Below the pieces are notes generated by a model. It did not search any database. It was not told the DNA's origin and saw nothing but the letters and a program-made list of their open reading frames with translations. Of a DNA stretch of 64,000 nucleotides, positions 51,190-62,576 are shown piece after piece (positions within the stretch are counted from its first letter, which is position 1; each line of letters opens with the position of its first letter). Made by a program: the position numbers and the translations under genes. Where the stretch lies: positions 11,594,100 to 11,658,099 of the forward strand of contig CM067059.1 in assembly GCA_033980235.1 (NCBI GenBank), given 5' to 3'. The stretch is from Diadema setosum (taxonomy: Eukaryota; Echinodermata; Echinoidea; Diadematoida; Diadematidae).

Positions 51190-52366
51190 TATGTGGATTT
51201 AGTGATTGCACAATTTTAGTGGAACACGTTAGTGAAGTTTTACTGTTTTTCTGTAGTAGCAGAATGAAAAGACTGCAATTACAGTTTGTGACGTCACAAC
51301 AGGGCAACATAAAGAGGATTTTACAAAATTTCACAGTTTGTTAAAAGCACACATTCCCTCGACGTTTTGCCGGCATGTTTGTATGGTAATGATGGAGGCC
51401 TATTAATACCTCCTGCTTTCTGAAATTGACTAGCACTCTTTACTCTTTCATTTTTTAAAGATGAAATAAACTAAATTAAACAATTATTACATTCGCTCAG
51501 TCCACCTGTATATGTGGGTATCATTCCCTTTATATACAACAAGATATACAGCCTTGCAGATACGACGAATTAGTATAGAGGCGCGGCTTAAAAGGCGTTA
51601 AGAAGTCAACACGTTTTGGCACAATATCCCTTACCCTCCAATTTCGCAAATTTAGACTTTCTATGGTGAACGTTGTTGCTGTATAAGACGGATGCCATTT
51701 TACTTGCAAATGAGCTGTCCTCCTTCCACATGAATTTTGAAAATTAAATGAATCTTTTAAATTAATATAAATAGCGTCACAACTTTATTAATATATCATA
51801 ATCTTTGATTCATGGTTAATTTTTCAACAATACCGGCATGAATATTTTTAGGTTTACTCTTTTTGGCTTACTGGTCCTTTTGTAATGGATGGCAAATATG
51901 CTGGAACTCAACGATATTTAACCTATCAAGTCCAGGGGAATGTTTGATAGAGAAATTGTAATTTTGTCATTTAAATGACATCTTTGAATCTTCCCTTTAA
52001 AGGTGTACCGGAGAGGAATTTGACGAAACTTGTCAATTCTTTAGATCTTCAGAGAATTTGGAGGAAATAAATAACTGAGAATGTCTATAGGATAAGAAAA
52101 GAAGTATTAATCTACCAAGCTGTGTTGCAGTTAAAAAATATAAGAGCTCAAAATGAAAGATAACCTTTCTTCTATACGCTACATATGAAGTATTATTAAG
52201 AAGTTCAGTTCAATTCAGTTCAAGTCAATCAAACTTTAGTAGTTAAGATTATGTCGTTTCTTAGACTTGGTGGCTCAAACCGGCAACGTCGTGACTTGTT
52301 CGTGTCAAGCTGGCTGAAATTCATCTAGCACTGACCATCTCGAATCAATACTCCGCCCATGGATAG
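50859..52366. other. non-coding DNA with (GT)n
   Basis: (GT)n at 51131-51186 and otherwise unique AT-rich sequence. A perfect TGACGTCA lies at 51289-51296. No exon or RNA gene supported. Confidence 0.5.
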
Positions 52367-52414
52367 TTTGAACCAAGGAGGTACTAGGCTCACCTAGCAC
52401 CTCCTTGGTTTGAA
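52367..52414. mobile_element. 36-bp CCAAGGAGGT hairpin with 6-bp direct repeats
   Basis: The hairpin 52373-52408 has 16-base arms with one mismatch: CCAAGGAGGTACTAGG against CCTAGCACCTCCTTGG, with loop CTCA. TTTGAA lies directly outside both ends (52367-52372 and 52409-52414). The outer ten bases of each arm are identical to the inner hairpin at 43399, over 8.9 kb away, so this is a dispersed sequence and not a local duplication. Confidence 0.85.
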
Positions 52415-52867
52415 CCATATAGAACCACTTTACCGCGTGTTCCCCGTATGGCTTCCAGTAGAAGATTTCGTAGTCTCCGACGTCCAGTGCATTTTATTGG
52501 CAGAGTGACAATTTGTGTATGAAATGATTTCTGTAAAGGAGTTGGCCTACGGCGCTTGCGGGCAATAAAAAGAGAAAAAATGTGTCCATGAGAATGAAGA
52601 ACGCACCTTTATTTGCTCGATGTCTGCTCCGAATGCGATAATGTCAACATTAATGATAATATAATCATCGACTTGTAACTCCATCAGTGTGGGACTATCA
52701 GTAACTACAACCATTACGCAGCATGTCACGAAAGAAATTCAGTGGAATAAGGATGCATGGTGACATCAAACACTTATAAAGTGGTACCATTGATCGAACT
52801 ATCGAACGATTGAACTACAGCTGAAGGTCACTCTCAAAATAAGATTGAAACATAAATGTAAGTTCGA
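52415..52867. other. non-coding DNA, nothing recognised
   Basis: Unique sequence between the hairpin and a LINE tail. Confidence 0.5.
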
Positions 52868-53090
52868 CAGATAATTCAATTCAATCCTTTTATTTTCATT
52901 CTTTTTTCCAACAAAACATAACATAGAAATCAAATCAGGAATAATATCATAGGCATACATTCGACTGTGTGAAAAATAGATGATAGTTAACAAATTAAGA
53001 TAATACACGCGTACATGTATACCGGCATAATACAAAGGTATGTTCAGAGAAAAAGAAAGAATTGAGAGGTCCACTAAAAAGCATGCTTGT
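52868..53090 (-). mobile_element. LINE 3' untranslated tail, reverse
   Basis: Reverse-strand partner of the tail at 37680-37898. On the minus strand it runs from AAGCATGCTTTTTAGTGGAC through CTCAATTC, CTTTGTATTATGCCG, TTTGTTAAC and TATGTTATGTTTTG to a GGAAAAAAGAATG end and a TTGAATTGAA tail at 52868. Coding sequence was lost by 5' truncation or is unrecognisable upstream (53090-53500). Confidence 0.75.
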
Positions 53091-56059
53091 ATCAGACGAT
53101 GTCACTTCACCTTAAAAAAACAAAAACAAAAAAACAAAAAAAAACAACAAAAAAAGTTTTTTCATTGTTTCCAGTCCTCAGTTACGATGTGATAGGATTT
53201 ATTGCCCTGTTGATATACGGATGCTGCAGGTTTGATAATTTTAACAAAGGTGGTATCTTTTTCAACAAAAGTTTGGTGGGCGGCAGTGTACAGTTTTGTT
53301 TGTATCAGGGGTTCACTGTCTGCAATATATCTGTAAGTAAGACAGATAAACTGTCGTGATTTTGGACTTTGCGGCAGTGATGAGGGTGGGGTAAGGGGAT
53401 GCAGCAATAGGGGAGGGATACCAATGTACATCCTAAAACGAGCAGTTATCAACGGGTCACGAGGATGATCACGTTTGGTAGGAGCAGGTAGGAATATTGA
53501 TGTTATGAGGTCACACAAATTTGAACAGCAATATGAAATGGTTTATAGACACAGATCGTGATGCAGCCATCATTATCTACACTACGGAAATGTTCCCGTC
53601 TTTCAACTCTGGAACTGGAGTCGGAGAAAAGTTAAGGGCAAGGTCATGTGAAGTACATATTGTAGCTGTCGTTTGTGCCGGGAAAACGTTGCCGCGTACT
53701 TTTGCATATCGATGATCACAAAGTTTCAATATGAGAACTAGAAAAATATAGGCCTACATTAAAAAGGAATCGCTGAGATGGCATTTGTTCTATGGTCGAA
53801 TCAGGTTCAGAGGGATCAGTATGGGTTTATGTCACGCTAAACATATATCGGCACAATTCACATTCTCTGAAAGATTGTTCAGTTACATCCTCGATGACAG
53901 TTACACTGACTGTTTTTCACAGGAAGCACAGGGCTATAAAGTCAAATCGCGAAGAGGCGGTGCCTACCCACATTGTCGCCATTTTGACCCTAGTCAACTC
54001 CCCGTGACGTCAGGGGGAGAATGGTTTTTCTCTCAACTGCCTCACGCCAAGCACTGTTCATGTTTCGCATTTCCTCATGCGTTAGATGTTTCCCTCGTTG
54101 CTAATGGAGGGACCCAGCGGTGAATGGCGGGAGAACACAGCAGTAGATGTAACGCGCTTTTTTCTATACTCCGTCATCTCATATTATATCGAATTTTTGA
54201 ATATGAAACTTTTGAAATCGTCGGCTCTCTATATCGAATATTATTTTCTGCCCATCAGATGATGAGATAGGAAATGGACATCGCACCACACTCTCTGCTT
54301 TGCATGCGGTTGTACATCGTGCGTTAATGCATAAATCCATTCTGGTCATGCGGATGGAAGAAATGGCGGCAGTGAGGGTAGAAAGAGAGGGTAAGGTGGA
54401 TTGAGAGAGGAGGCTTCCATCCCTCCTCCTCCCCCCCCCCCCCACCTTCCTCATCTCACATGTAAATCGCCGGTCCCGTCTGAAATTCTTTGTCAAGAAG
54501 GGAGAGGCATGCGCACTATTGAGAACTTGGCGATGACTGGCTTTGAGGAGAGATGGCGGGAAAGGATGTGATTGAAAGAGGGGATGCAATGAGAGAAAGA
54601 GAGGGAGGGATTGGGGGAGGAGAGATGGGGAGAGATTTGGCATACAATAACACATCAGGTTTTCCCTAACAATCCTCATCCAACCCTCCCCCCCCCCTCC
54701 ATCGTCATCCTCGTTAGCAATCATCGAAGATGCAGAGGCCCTTTGTGTGTAGTTAGTAGTCGTAGAAGGTCATCTTACGGTCATCTGGCGAGGACCACGT
54801 TTTTTATGAATGAAATGCTCCGATGAGTAACGCCCGGCAGCTGCACGCGCCGAGACCTCCGCGACATGATTATCATATTCCATCTTTGCCCGTTTTTAAA
54901 TGGTGCAGCGGACTGTCGGTAGAGGGAAAATCCACGTGGCTGTATTATTCAAAGCACTTTGTCCTGTCAGCTATTACCTCTCCATCAATACCAACATTCA
55001 ACTACTGTACATTTGTAAAATTTGTCGTTTGTTCGTCCTAAAAAGAACGGCTGGCTCAGCGATGTCATAATTATTGTGTATGGTAGGTTAGGGTCTTGTG
55101 GGCTATATGACGGAGTGAAAATGAAAATGAAAAATTGAATGTGTGAACAGAATGACAACGGTTTTTACGAGCGCGGGGTATGACATGACATGACATGAAA
55201 TGAAATGAATTGGAATTAAAAACAAATAAACAAACAAACAAAAGACACTTCCATCTCACATCCTTCTCTCTGGAGACATAATTATTGCTTCTCAACAATG
55301 CTGTAACGTTTCTCCTTTGTGAGACTTTAATTGGCAAGCATACGGACAAGGCTGACATAGAATGAGCTGACTTGGTCTCAACAATAGAGCGATAGGTTTG
55401 AGGAACAAAAGAAAGATGACGTCTGTCCCCTTTGAATACTGTAGTGGCCGATCGCTCGTGTCAGAAAATAGAATACAATTATTCTCTCGCCAATTATGAA
55501 AGAGTGGAAATTGTCATTTCCCGTGGAATTGATAGAACATTATTAATGTCGTAACTGACTCCCCACTGCTCATAATACAGAAGTATTGTCAATGTCATAA
55601 TTTCTTTCTGTCGCCTAAAGAAACGGTATTATTATGGGAATATGACGTGCACATAGCTGCCATCTTTGGTTATGAAAGAGATGAACTGATGAGCGACACA
55701 AGCATGTGACATCCTGAACTTTTATGTGAAGAGTTTAATACGTTTTGACATTGCCAGGACATTTCAAAAGGCCCAATTTCATACCAGTCGCCTGATCATT
55801 GTCTTAAAACCATGTGACGTCTTTATATCTATCGCAGTCGATAATACACGCATCCGCCACGTTAGATTGCCCCCCTCCCGAAAAATACAAACAAACAAGA
55901 AAGCGATCAAATTCCCTCAAATTTTGATAGTCTTCCTTAATTTTCTTGGAAGATTTACGCTTTTTGATTAAAGAACACTAACTGTAATTTTGTATATTCA
56001 AAAGTCAAATGGAAATGAAATAATGAAATTAAATTAAATGAAATTAAAGTTACCATTTC
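53091..56059. other. non-coding DNA, nothing firm recognised
   Basis: Includes an A/AAC-rich run (53113-53157) and C-runs at about 54432-54443 and 54687-54697. A perfect CRE-type TGACGTCA sits at 54005-54012 in a GC-richer stretch. Several frames over 100 codons (53162-53518 reverse; 53785-54123 forward; 54179-54724 reverse) were read and show no domain. The longest owes its length to C/G runs. Confidence 0.5.
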
Positions 56060-56230
56060 CGTTCAAGTTCAAATTTATTTTCATTTCCATTTTATTTTCA
56101 TTTCTATCAAATAAACAGAGAAAATTATGTACAATGTATAAGCAGAACATATTTCTAATAATTGCAAAAATGTAAATAAACAAAATACATGTGATGATAA
56201 GTGAAAAAAGGACGAAAACATAATTGTATT
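56060..56230 (-). mobile_element. LINE 3' tail fragment, reverse
   Basis: GTTCAAGTTCAAATTTATTT at 56061 and TATCAAATAAACA at about 56105 match the fragment at 32045-32090. Both read on the minus strand as a 3' end rich in AAATAAATTTGAA. This copy has an internal duplication of the CATTTCCATTTTATTTT block. Confidence 0.6.
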
Positions 56231-56331
56231 TTTTTAATATATACATATGCAAAGTGTGAATTAGATAAGGATGGGACTGATCACACGCAATACCGTGTAG
56301 GTGTACCGTGTTACATTCCTTGATAGATGAG

Positions 56332-56333
<2 letters not shown>

Positions 56334-56366
<33 letters not shown>

Positions 56367-56441
56367 CCGAAAAGGAGGAACAGTAAGAGGAATAATAATG
56401 TCAAAGCTACGCACCGATTTTCTCCTTCCTTTCTCATATCT

Positions 56442-56480
<39 letters not shown>

Positions 56481-56494
56481 ATATATATATATAT
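56334..56494. repeat. two (TA)n tracts
   Basis: Pure TA at about 56334-56361 and 56445-56494, separated by about 80 bp of unique sequence. Confidence 0.95.
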
Positions 56495-57280
56495 TTTTTT
56501 TTTAAATCGGAGTGTTTTAAGATAATGTTTTGAAATTTTGACGAAATGTTTCTGGCACATTTGCCTATTTAGCGCAGCTGACATACAATGAGCTGCATAT
56601 ACAGACTTTTAATACTACTCGATCGTTTCCCTTCTAGGCATCATAAATTACCGGATTGATGGGTATACTCGGGATGATGGTTCGTTTGATATGCTGCCAT
56701 TCGCCATGTTTGATTACACCCGTCTATCGTATATCACCCCGGGCAAAGTAGTATATCATTTACGCTTTTGCGCTGTTTCTGAGACATCATTGATATTTAT
56801 TCCATTTTTTTTTGGTCGAACTGAAGCAGCACACTGGTTGTCTTTTCTATAATTATACGTGATACCTGGCTTTAGATTTATACAGGTATACGCCGCAATA
56901 TAGGCCTAGTGATGATGGGATACTTGATCGAATATCTGGAGTAGTAATATCGATATTTCATGGAATATCCGTCACGTATACGGTGTGTGTATCCCACCTT
57001 AAATCCTTTAATCATGGTGATGAACGAGGCGTGTCGGTGTGACGACAACATATACAATAGTTATATACCCTGCCTTTTTTATGCACCAGGAGGACACAAT
57101 CTTCCAGTGCAGCAGTATTGTTATTACACGCTCATCATGTCACTCCATATTAGCTTTAAAGGTTGGAAACGCTTACGTGACATAATAGGGAAGAAAAAAA
57201 AAAACACTCGCGACTTAAATATGTTATAGCTTTGTAATAGATTTGATTAGTTTGAGAAAATTACAGCAATTAAAATATTA
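56495..57280. other. non-coding DNA, nothing recognised
   Basis: AT-rich unique sequence. A 89-codon frame at 56960-57229 has no recognisable domain. Confidence 0.5.
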
Positions 57281-57300
57281 CCGAGATAATAATAATAATG

Positions 57301-57352
<52 letters not shown>

Positions 57353-58019
57353 TAATAATAATAATACATACATACATACAATTTCTATAGCGCCGTTCTC
57401 CACTTTGATTAAATGCTCAAGGCGCTTTACAATTGTACATCAAAGCAAACAGACTGAAGAAGTACATCACCGTAATAGAAGAAGATGAAGAAGCAGAAGA
57501 AAAAAAAAGACATGAAGGTCTGTCTTCAAAAGACACTGTTCTTCAAAATGCACTGCTAAACAAATAGGATTTTAAATTACTCCTGAAAGATGTTATAGAG
57601 CTTGAGTCTTTCAGCTCACGAGGAAGTGAATTCCACAGTGTTGGTCCAGCGTGAGCGAAAGCTCGTTCCCCCCAAGATTTCCTAGAAAACGGAATATGTA
57701 AGAGACCTGAAGTTGAGGATCGAAGAGTTCGTGAAGGTTGGTATTGACGAAACAAACAAACATCGTAATCGGGAGCTGTTCCCTCAATAACGTGATAAAC
57801 CAAAAGAAGTATCTTAAACCGAATACGCTCCTGTACAGGCAACCAATGAAGACTCTTCAGGATAGGTGTGATATGACTGCGTTTACTCGACAAAGAAACA
57901 ATACGTGCAGCGGCATTTTGTAGCTTTTGTAATTGGGCAATTTTTGAGTTTGGTAGATTGAAAAACAAACCATTACCGAAATCATGATCTTGTGCTTCCC
58001 GTAGATGAAATAATAATAA
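57281..58019 (-). mobile_element. 5'-truncated LINE: ORF2 C-terminus, 3' UTR, ATT tail
   Basis: On the minus strand the insertion reads in order: the ORF2 C-terminal coding end (to the stop near 57543), a short 3' UTR, then a tail. The UTR ends with TAAAGCGCCTTGAGC and GGCGCTATAGAAATTG, whose GCGCC/GGCGC halves can pair, followed by TATGTATG and (ATT)n at 57286-57365. A terminal hairpin next to a variable microsatellite is the usual 3' end of L2/CR1/Rex-like LINEs, where the enzyme recognises the tail. Everything upstream of the C-terminus is missing, as expected of incomplete reverse transcription. Confidence 0.85.
57543..58019 (-). pseudogene. LINE ORF2 C-terminal fragment, open frame
   Basis: The frame is open for about 155 codons without a plausible start (the first usable near-start codon is TTG). 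The C-terminal post-reverse-transcriptase region is well preserved: LPNSKIAQLQKLQNAAARI, then LKSLHWLPVQERIRFKILLL, then YHVIEGTAPDY, and finally GPTLWNSLPRELKDSSSITS followed by FRSNLKSYLF. These match the region that follows the catalytic palm and thumb in CR1/L2/Rex-type LINEs. The palm motifs lie upstream and are absent, so no polymerase activity is possible. The intact frame suggests a rather young insertion. Confidence 0.9.
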
Positions 58020-59235
58020 ATCAGTTCAGTATACAATTACGAGTTATTTTTGTTTTGTTTTGTTTTTTTTGTTCAGAGCTTGATAATGACAAAATGATCA
58101 TGTGTCTATTACAATTTAACAACGTTTCAGCGAACGCGGAAGTATATGCTTTTGTGACTGAGCAAACAACCGTATACTGAGTAGTCACGCGCGAATTTGT
58201 ATTCAAATTGATGAAATTCTTCCGTCGAGTTGCTATTGTTGCAACTGATTGACAAATTGTTCTCTATACATCGACGTAAATAAGCACTGGATTGATCAGT
58301 GTTTTAGTTTTAGTAGACTAAATTCCTTTTCTGAATTAATGAAAGAATAGAAGAGAAAGTATCGTGATACAGGAGAAAAACTGTTCGCTACATTTCTGGA
58401 TACTCACAGAAACTAACTTTGGAATGGCGTACGCAGAATAATCCCCCAAAGAAATTCGTGTAATCTAGTTCGGCTATATAGCTGCGGGAGCAAAATCTTA
58501 CCTGGCGATGTGAGCTCAAAAATGGCACATACCTGATAAACGATTCATAGGGTGCTTATCAAGGCGACTTCTCATAAATACCTGACACTCGCAAGATTTG
58601 ACCCAGGGGGAAAAAACCTGATAGTACATATCACCAAAGTTCGGACCCAGATGGTGCGTTGTAAGATTTTGATGAAGCACCGATGAAGCCAAGCGTCTTC
58701 AGGGCGTTGTTGTGATGCATGATCGAATTTTGCTCAAGTTCACTGCCATTTGTCTCCCGAGGTTTTCCAGACGCGTTGCTGGTCTAATGTAGTGATTAAA
58801 AAATTACGAACTACATTAAGAGAGAGAGAAAAAAAAGATAGATAGAGAGAATGAGAACAGAATTTATATCTCCCTTTGTGTGTTAATATGACTCGAATGA
58901 GGACTGCTCGATGCCACGTTTGAATGAAATCTGGTAGGTTGTCTGATCTCCTGATATTCCTCTACCCAAACCTTCTTCACTTTTCCTAGACAGAAAAATC
59001 CGTCTGTCCAGAACATATCCCCGACGACAAGATACAGACCGATCTTTCGGTCAACATCTTTTCGGTCTGCTTTGACCGTAATTCCAAAAGACCATTATAC
59101 TTGATTACATTACAACGTTCGTTTTTTTTTTTTTTGTTTTTTTTTTCATGTGAGCTTGAATCAAGACAACAAATTGAATGTCCCCGGAAATGAATAAATG
59201 GTTACAACAACCAACCAACCACCACCACCAACAGT

Positions 59236-59302
<67 letters not shown>

Positions 59303-60507
59303 TGCATTCATCGATACTGAAGTTTTGCCCTCGTTTTCGAGAGCACCATGTGACCAGAGACACGCGACCGCCGTAAATCAAGTCCTACATGAGTCGACCT
59401 TGTCGGTAACCAGAGCACCAAGAAACCTCTCTACCGTACCCTCGTCGACCCATATACCGTATCAGCAGCCAGAGCAAATTGTATCGAGGGCCCGTGAAGC
59501 AGGCATCGGCTGATGACCTCGCGGTATCTTCTTGTCGGTCGGTCATAGGGTATACGGCGATCGAGTTTCCAATGCGATCTGTGTTATCAGAATTTTCCGA
59601 TATCACCCCCCCCCCCCCCATCCCCCATCTTTGAGCAAAAGGTTGCGGCGAATTCATGAAGCTGCATGTGGTCTGTCTAGATCGTAGATGCTCCAAAACC
59701 ACCGCGGGAATATCTTTTTTTTTTCATGTTCTTTGCTTTGTCTTTTTGATTTCTTTAAACGTACTACTAGTATGTTTGCTCTCAAAATGAACTTGTCCAT
59801 ACTGATTTTCGACCAGTCGTGGTGATGTTACCCAGGAGATTGGAAAAATATCTTCCAACCTCTCATGAGAGCCCACGTGTGCCAGAAAAGTGTTCCTGTA
59901 TCATCTGTGTGTGTGAGTGTGTGTGTCTGTTATTGTGTATGTGTGGGTGCGTGTGTGTGTGTGTTTGTATATTGTGAGAGAAGAAGAAGGGGGGGGGGGG
60001 GGGAGTAGGAAAAAACATAGGAGCAATGGATGATATGAACCTCTCGTCATTTGCACAACCCATATCTCTAGCCTACCCGGAATACCCTAAGTGCAGCATG
60101 TCGGCATTTAAGGGCACGCTTTTATTTTCCGCTTCAATTCTCAGATAATCTTACATTTTTTTTTTACGACCAAAGGGGAAGAATACCTTGTTTGATATAT
60201 ATGACCATATTAAAACATGAATATATTTATATGGTTGTAGAAATATGTAAATATGCATTATATATTACACTCATATATATCTATATTCTTGTACAAATGT
60301 AGGCCTACAAATAGAGAAAGAGAGAGTATGCAGTTGAATGCCTTCACGTGTGAATATGCCATTTTAATCGAAAATACCCATGCACAGCAAACAAATATGA
60401 AGGATTCGATGTACACCTTTTTCCGCGGATTATAAGTCTTACCAAGACTATGGTTCCTTCCTTACTGCTCTCACACATTACAACTGTTTTATATGTAGGC
60501 TAAGTGT
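58020..60507. other. non-coding DNA with simple repeats
   Basis: Holds T-runs at about 59121-59145, (CAA)n at 59236-59301, a C-run at about 59606-59619, degenerate GT at about 59907-59970 and a G-run at about 59990-60003. No exon or RNA gene supported. Confidence 0.5.
59236..59301. repeat. (CAA)n microsatellite
   Basis: About 22 uninterrupted CAA units. The reverse ORF with a long cysteine run is its translation (GTT/TGT). Confidence 0.95.
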
Positions 60508-60607
60508 TTTAACCTGCAATTTGTTTTTGCATGAAACAGTGGACCTGGTATTTAGGGCGTATGTTCCGTTCACATTGTCTTGAACTTGAATAAAGTCACG
60601 ATTAAAC
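60508..60607 (+). repeat. dispersed repeat copy 2, LINE-tail-like
   Basis: Partner of 2659-2758 in the same orientation, ending TTGAACTTGAATAAAGTC then ACGATTAAAC. It lies 40 bp upstream of fold-back MITE copy C. Confidence 0.6.
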
Positions 60608-60646
60608 AAACACCGTAATACTGTATCAAATGTGCCTACAATTTTG

Positions 60647-61007
60647 TTAAAGGGAAGGTATAGTTTTGGCTGAGATGGGACTTCAGATTTTAACTTTTTG
60701 TGAGATGATGAGAAACCTCTTATAAAATATGAAAAAGCATACAATTCTGAGAAGAATTCAAAGTTTATTTGATGAAAATTGGTTATGAAATGGCTGATAT
60801 ATCCAGAACATAGCAATCCTAATAAAAGGTGGGACCCACCTTTTATTAGGATTGCTTTGTTTCACTTTGGTTTTAGGTATCTCAGCCATTTCAACAATTA
60901 ACTTAGAATTGTTAGCTCTTTAATATTTTATACAGTGGTTTCTAAATATCGCGCAAAATATTAAAAGCTGAATCCCCATCTCAACCAAAACTATACCATC
61001 CCATTAA
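60647..61007. mobile_element. fold-back MITE, copy C (best preserved)
   Basis: TTAA at 60647-60650 is followed by AGGGAAGGTATAGTTTTGGC, and the element ends CAAAACTATACCATCCCA then TTAA at 61004-61007. The two halves are complementary over almost the whole 361 bp. The centre (60812-60856) is a perfect palindrome around AGGTGGGACCCACCT. Landmarks shared with copies A and B are GAGATGGGA, GTGAGAT, GAATTCAAAGTTTATTTGAT and the CAATCCTAATAAA arm. There is no coding capacity. The TTAA edges suggest a TTAA-specific transposase (piggyBac-like enzymes are the known example), but the AGGG terminus is not the classical piggyBac end. Confidence 0.9.
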
Positions 61008-61628
61008 GGTGCGGTTATAAAGATAAGATATTTTTGTAGTAACATGATGGGATGTTTGCCGTTCCATTACCTCCTGTCTCCTTGTCCCCTATTCCTCTCC
61101 TCCCCAACCATCAATTTAAACTTCTTCCCTCTCCTTCGGCTTCCATCTGCACTCCGCTAGGACTCGACCTTGGCGATGGCCCGTTGGCCATGGGCAACTA
61201 AAAATTGATGTCGGACCTCCAAATTTTCTTTTGGTGGACAGATCGGGCTGCTGAAATCCAAAATGAATGTTTATATTTCCTATTATTTCGGGCCACTACA
61301 TTTCTTTTTCGGACCACCAAAATTTCAAAGTCAAAGATTTTAGACGCCCGAATTAGCCACCGGAGGAAAAAACAAAGATAGCGTCGAGCCCTCAGGTCTT
61401 CAGAATATGTCTGTCTTCTCGCTGTCATGTCTCCCTCGCTTTCGTAAGTTTCTTTCTATGCACATAAAAGGGCTTCACGTGATAAATTTTTTACCAACGT
61501 CACCTTCGGACACAATTCGACCAAGTTCGGTTGGTCACATGACTTGGCTTGCCCTATCAGGCTCAGCCGTTATCACCTGCTATGTGGCTCAAAGGCGCGT
61601 TGATTAATCTCTGTATTCTCAATTCCAG
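61008..61628. other. sequence upstream of the SLC6 exon
   Basis: Most likely a 5' intron or upstream region of the transporter gene, because an acceptor-like CTCAATTCCAG ends at 61628. No upstream 5' UTR exon could be located, and no TATA box or promoter can be assigned. Confidence 0.45.
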
Positions 61629-61899
61629 ATCACACAGCTACCAACCACGATGACTGACACCAACGAGGTTCCCCAAGTCGAGACTCTGGCGACCCCGCCG
61701 CCCGTGGTCGTCGAAAACGGATGCAAGACGGAAAACAAGGAACTCCTGGCCAAGAAGCTGGAGAGCGAGAAGGAGGACGGGAAGCCCAAGCGCGGGACCT
61801 GGACTAGTCAGCTGGACTTCCTCCTGGCCCTGATCGGAGCGTCCGTTGGCCTCGGGAACGTGTGGAGGTTCCCCTATCTCTGCTACAAGAACGGCGGAG
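61629..61899 (+). CDS. SLC6-family Na+/Cl--coupled transporter, first coding exon
   Basis: The exon starts after a pyrimidine-rich acceptor ending CAATTCCAG. Coding starts at ATG 61650 (A at -3), runs 250 nt and stops at GAG followed by GTGAGT (donor at 61900), a phase-1 junction splitting a Gly codon. Residues 1-47 are a polar, Lys/Glu-rich cytoplasmic tail. RGTW at 48-51 is the conserved intracellular gate. TM1 (about 54-76) carries [14 protein letters not shown] (63-76), and LCYKNGG follows. By alignment with LeuT, Asn70 is the Na1-site Asn27 and Ser65/Val66 match Ala22/Val23. Gly67 is where monoamine carriers have Asp, so an amino-acid-like substrate (GABA, taurine, creatine, betaine or glycine) is likely; LCYKNGG rather than LCGKNGG is unlike GAT1. 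Known family role: plasma-membrane uptake driven by Na+ and Cl-. Remaining exons lie beyond the window. The codons are GC-rich compared with the surroundings. Confidence 0.95.
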
Positions 61900-62553
61900 G
61901 TGAGTCCAAGTCCCAGTCCAAGGCACATTTTTAGGTCTTACTGTAGGAACTACCTCTCCCGTGACTACGTATATCATTTTATCTCTTCCCCGTCTCTGTT
62001 ACTACTCTTTCCTTTTCTGCTCCACAATTTTCCCGCTGTTGCTTTTTTTTTAAATTCCATCAGATTCACAGCTACAGATATAGTCTAACTTGGCGTGTTA
62101 CAATGTCCCACTTTTTTTTTTGCAATTTCTCCATTTGTTCTGTATGAAAGACAATTATATTTCATATATTTGAGTTTGAATGTGTAGTGGATTTGATATT
62201 GGTTTTGATATGCTTGTTGGAAGTATTCTTGTCTATCACATTAGGTTTTCATCGATATGTGTTAGTGTGTGTATTTTTGTGAATGTATGCATCTTTTTTA
62301 TTTGTTTGTTTTTACAATAATTGTTTTTAGCGCTTTTGAATCAGTATGAAATGTTTCACATGAGTCCTGCTAAATTCAGTGATTTTTTGTATTTGGTTAC
62401 TTTTTAAAACTTTCGAAACTCCCATGTTATGTATAGGGCCTACGTAGATGTGCCGAGATGTCAAGTTTTATATTGTTGTCCTTTACGTAAATTGTGCAGC
62501 GTCCATGACTGACAATATTAAAAGATTTTCATCTCACACTAGACTTGAAACGA

Positions 62554-62576
62554 CCAAGATGGGCTAAGCTCCTTGG
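62554..62576. repeat. decayed CCAAG...CCTTGG hairpin
   Basis: CCAAGATGGGCT followed by A and AGCTCCTTGG keeps outer arms CCAAG/CTTGG and an inner AGCT. It resembles the CCAAGGAGGT hairpins by arm ends and length, without a flanking repeat. It may be an eroded copy or chance. Confidence 0.35.

Noticed and set aside
51997..52040. TTTAAAGGTGTACCGG as another TTAA-type element terminus
   Set aside because: It looks like a left end, but no complementary right end was found downstream.
53162..53518. 118-codon reverse frame upstream of a LINE tail
   Set aside because: I tested it as a LINE ORF2 C-terminus because of its position, but it lacks the expected LPxxxK and FRxxLK motifs.
54179..54724. 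181-codon reverse open frame, the longest in the window
   Set aside because: It spans C/G homopolymers and polypyrimidine sequence, has no domain, and its composition (S, P, L, G runs) follows the repeats.
59105..59311. Cysteine-run open frame
   Set aside because: It is the reverse-strand reading of the CAA microsatellite.
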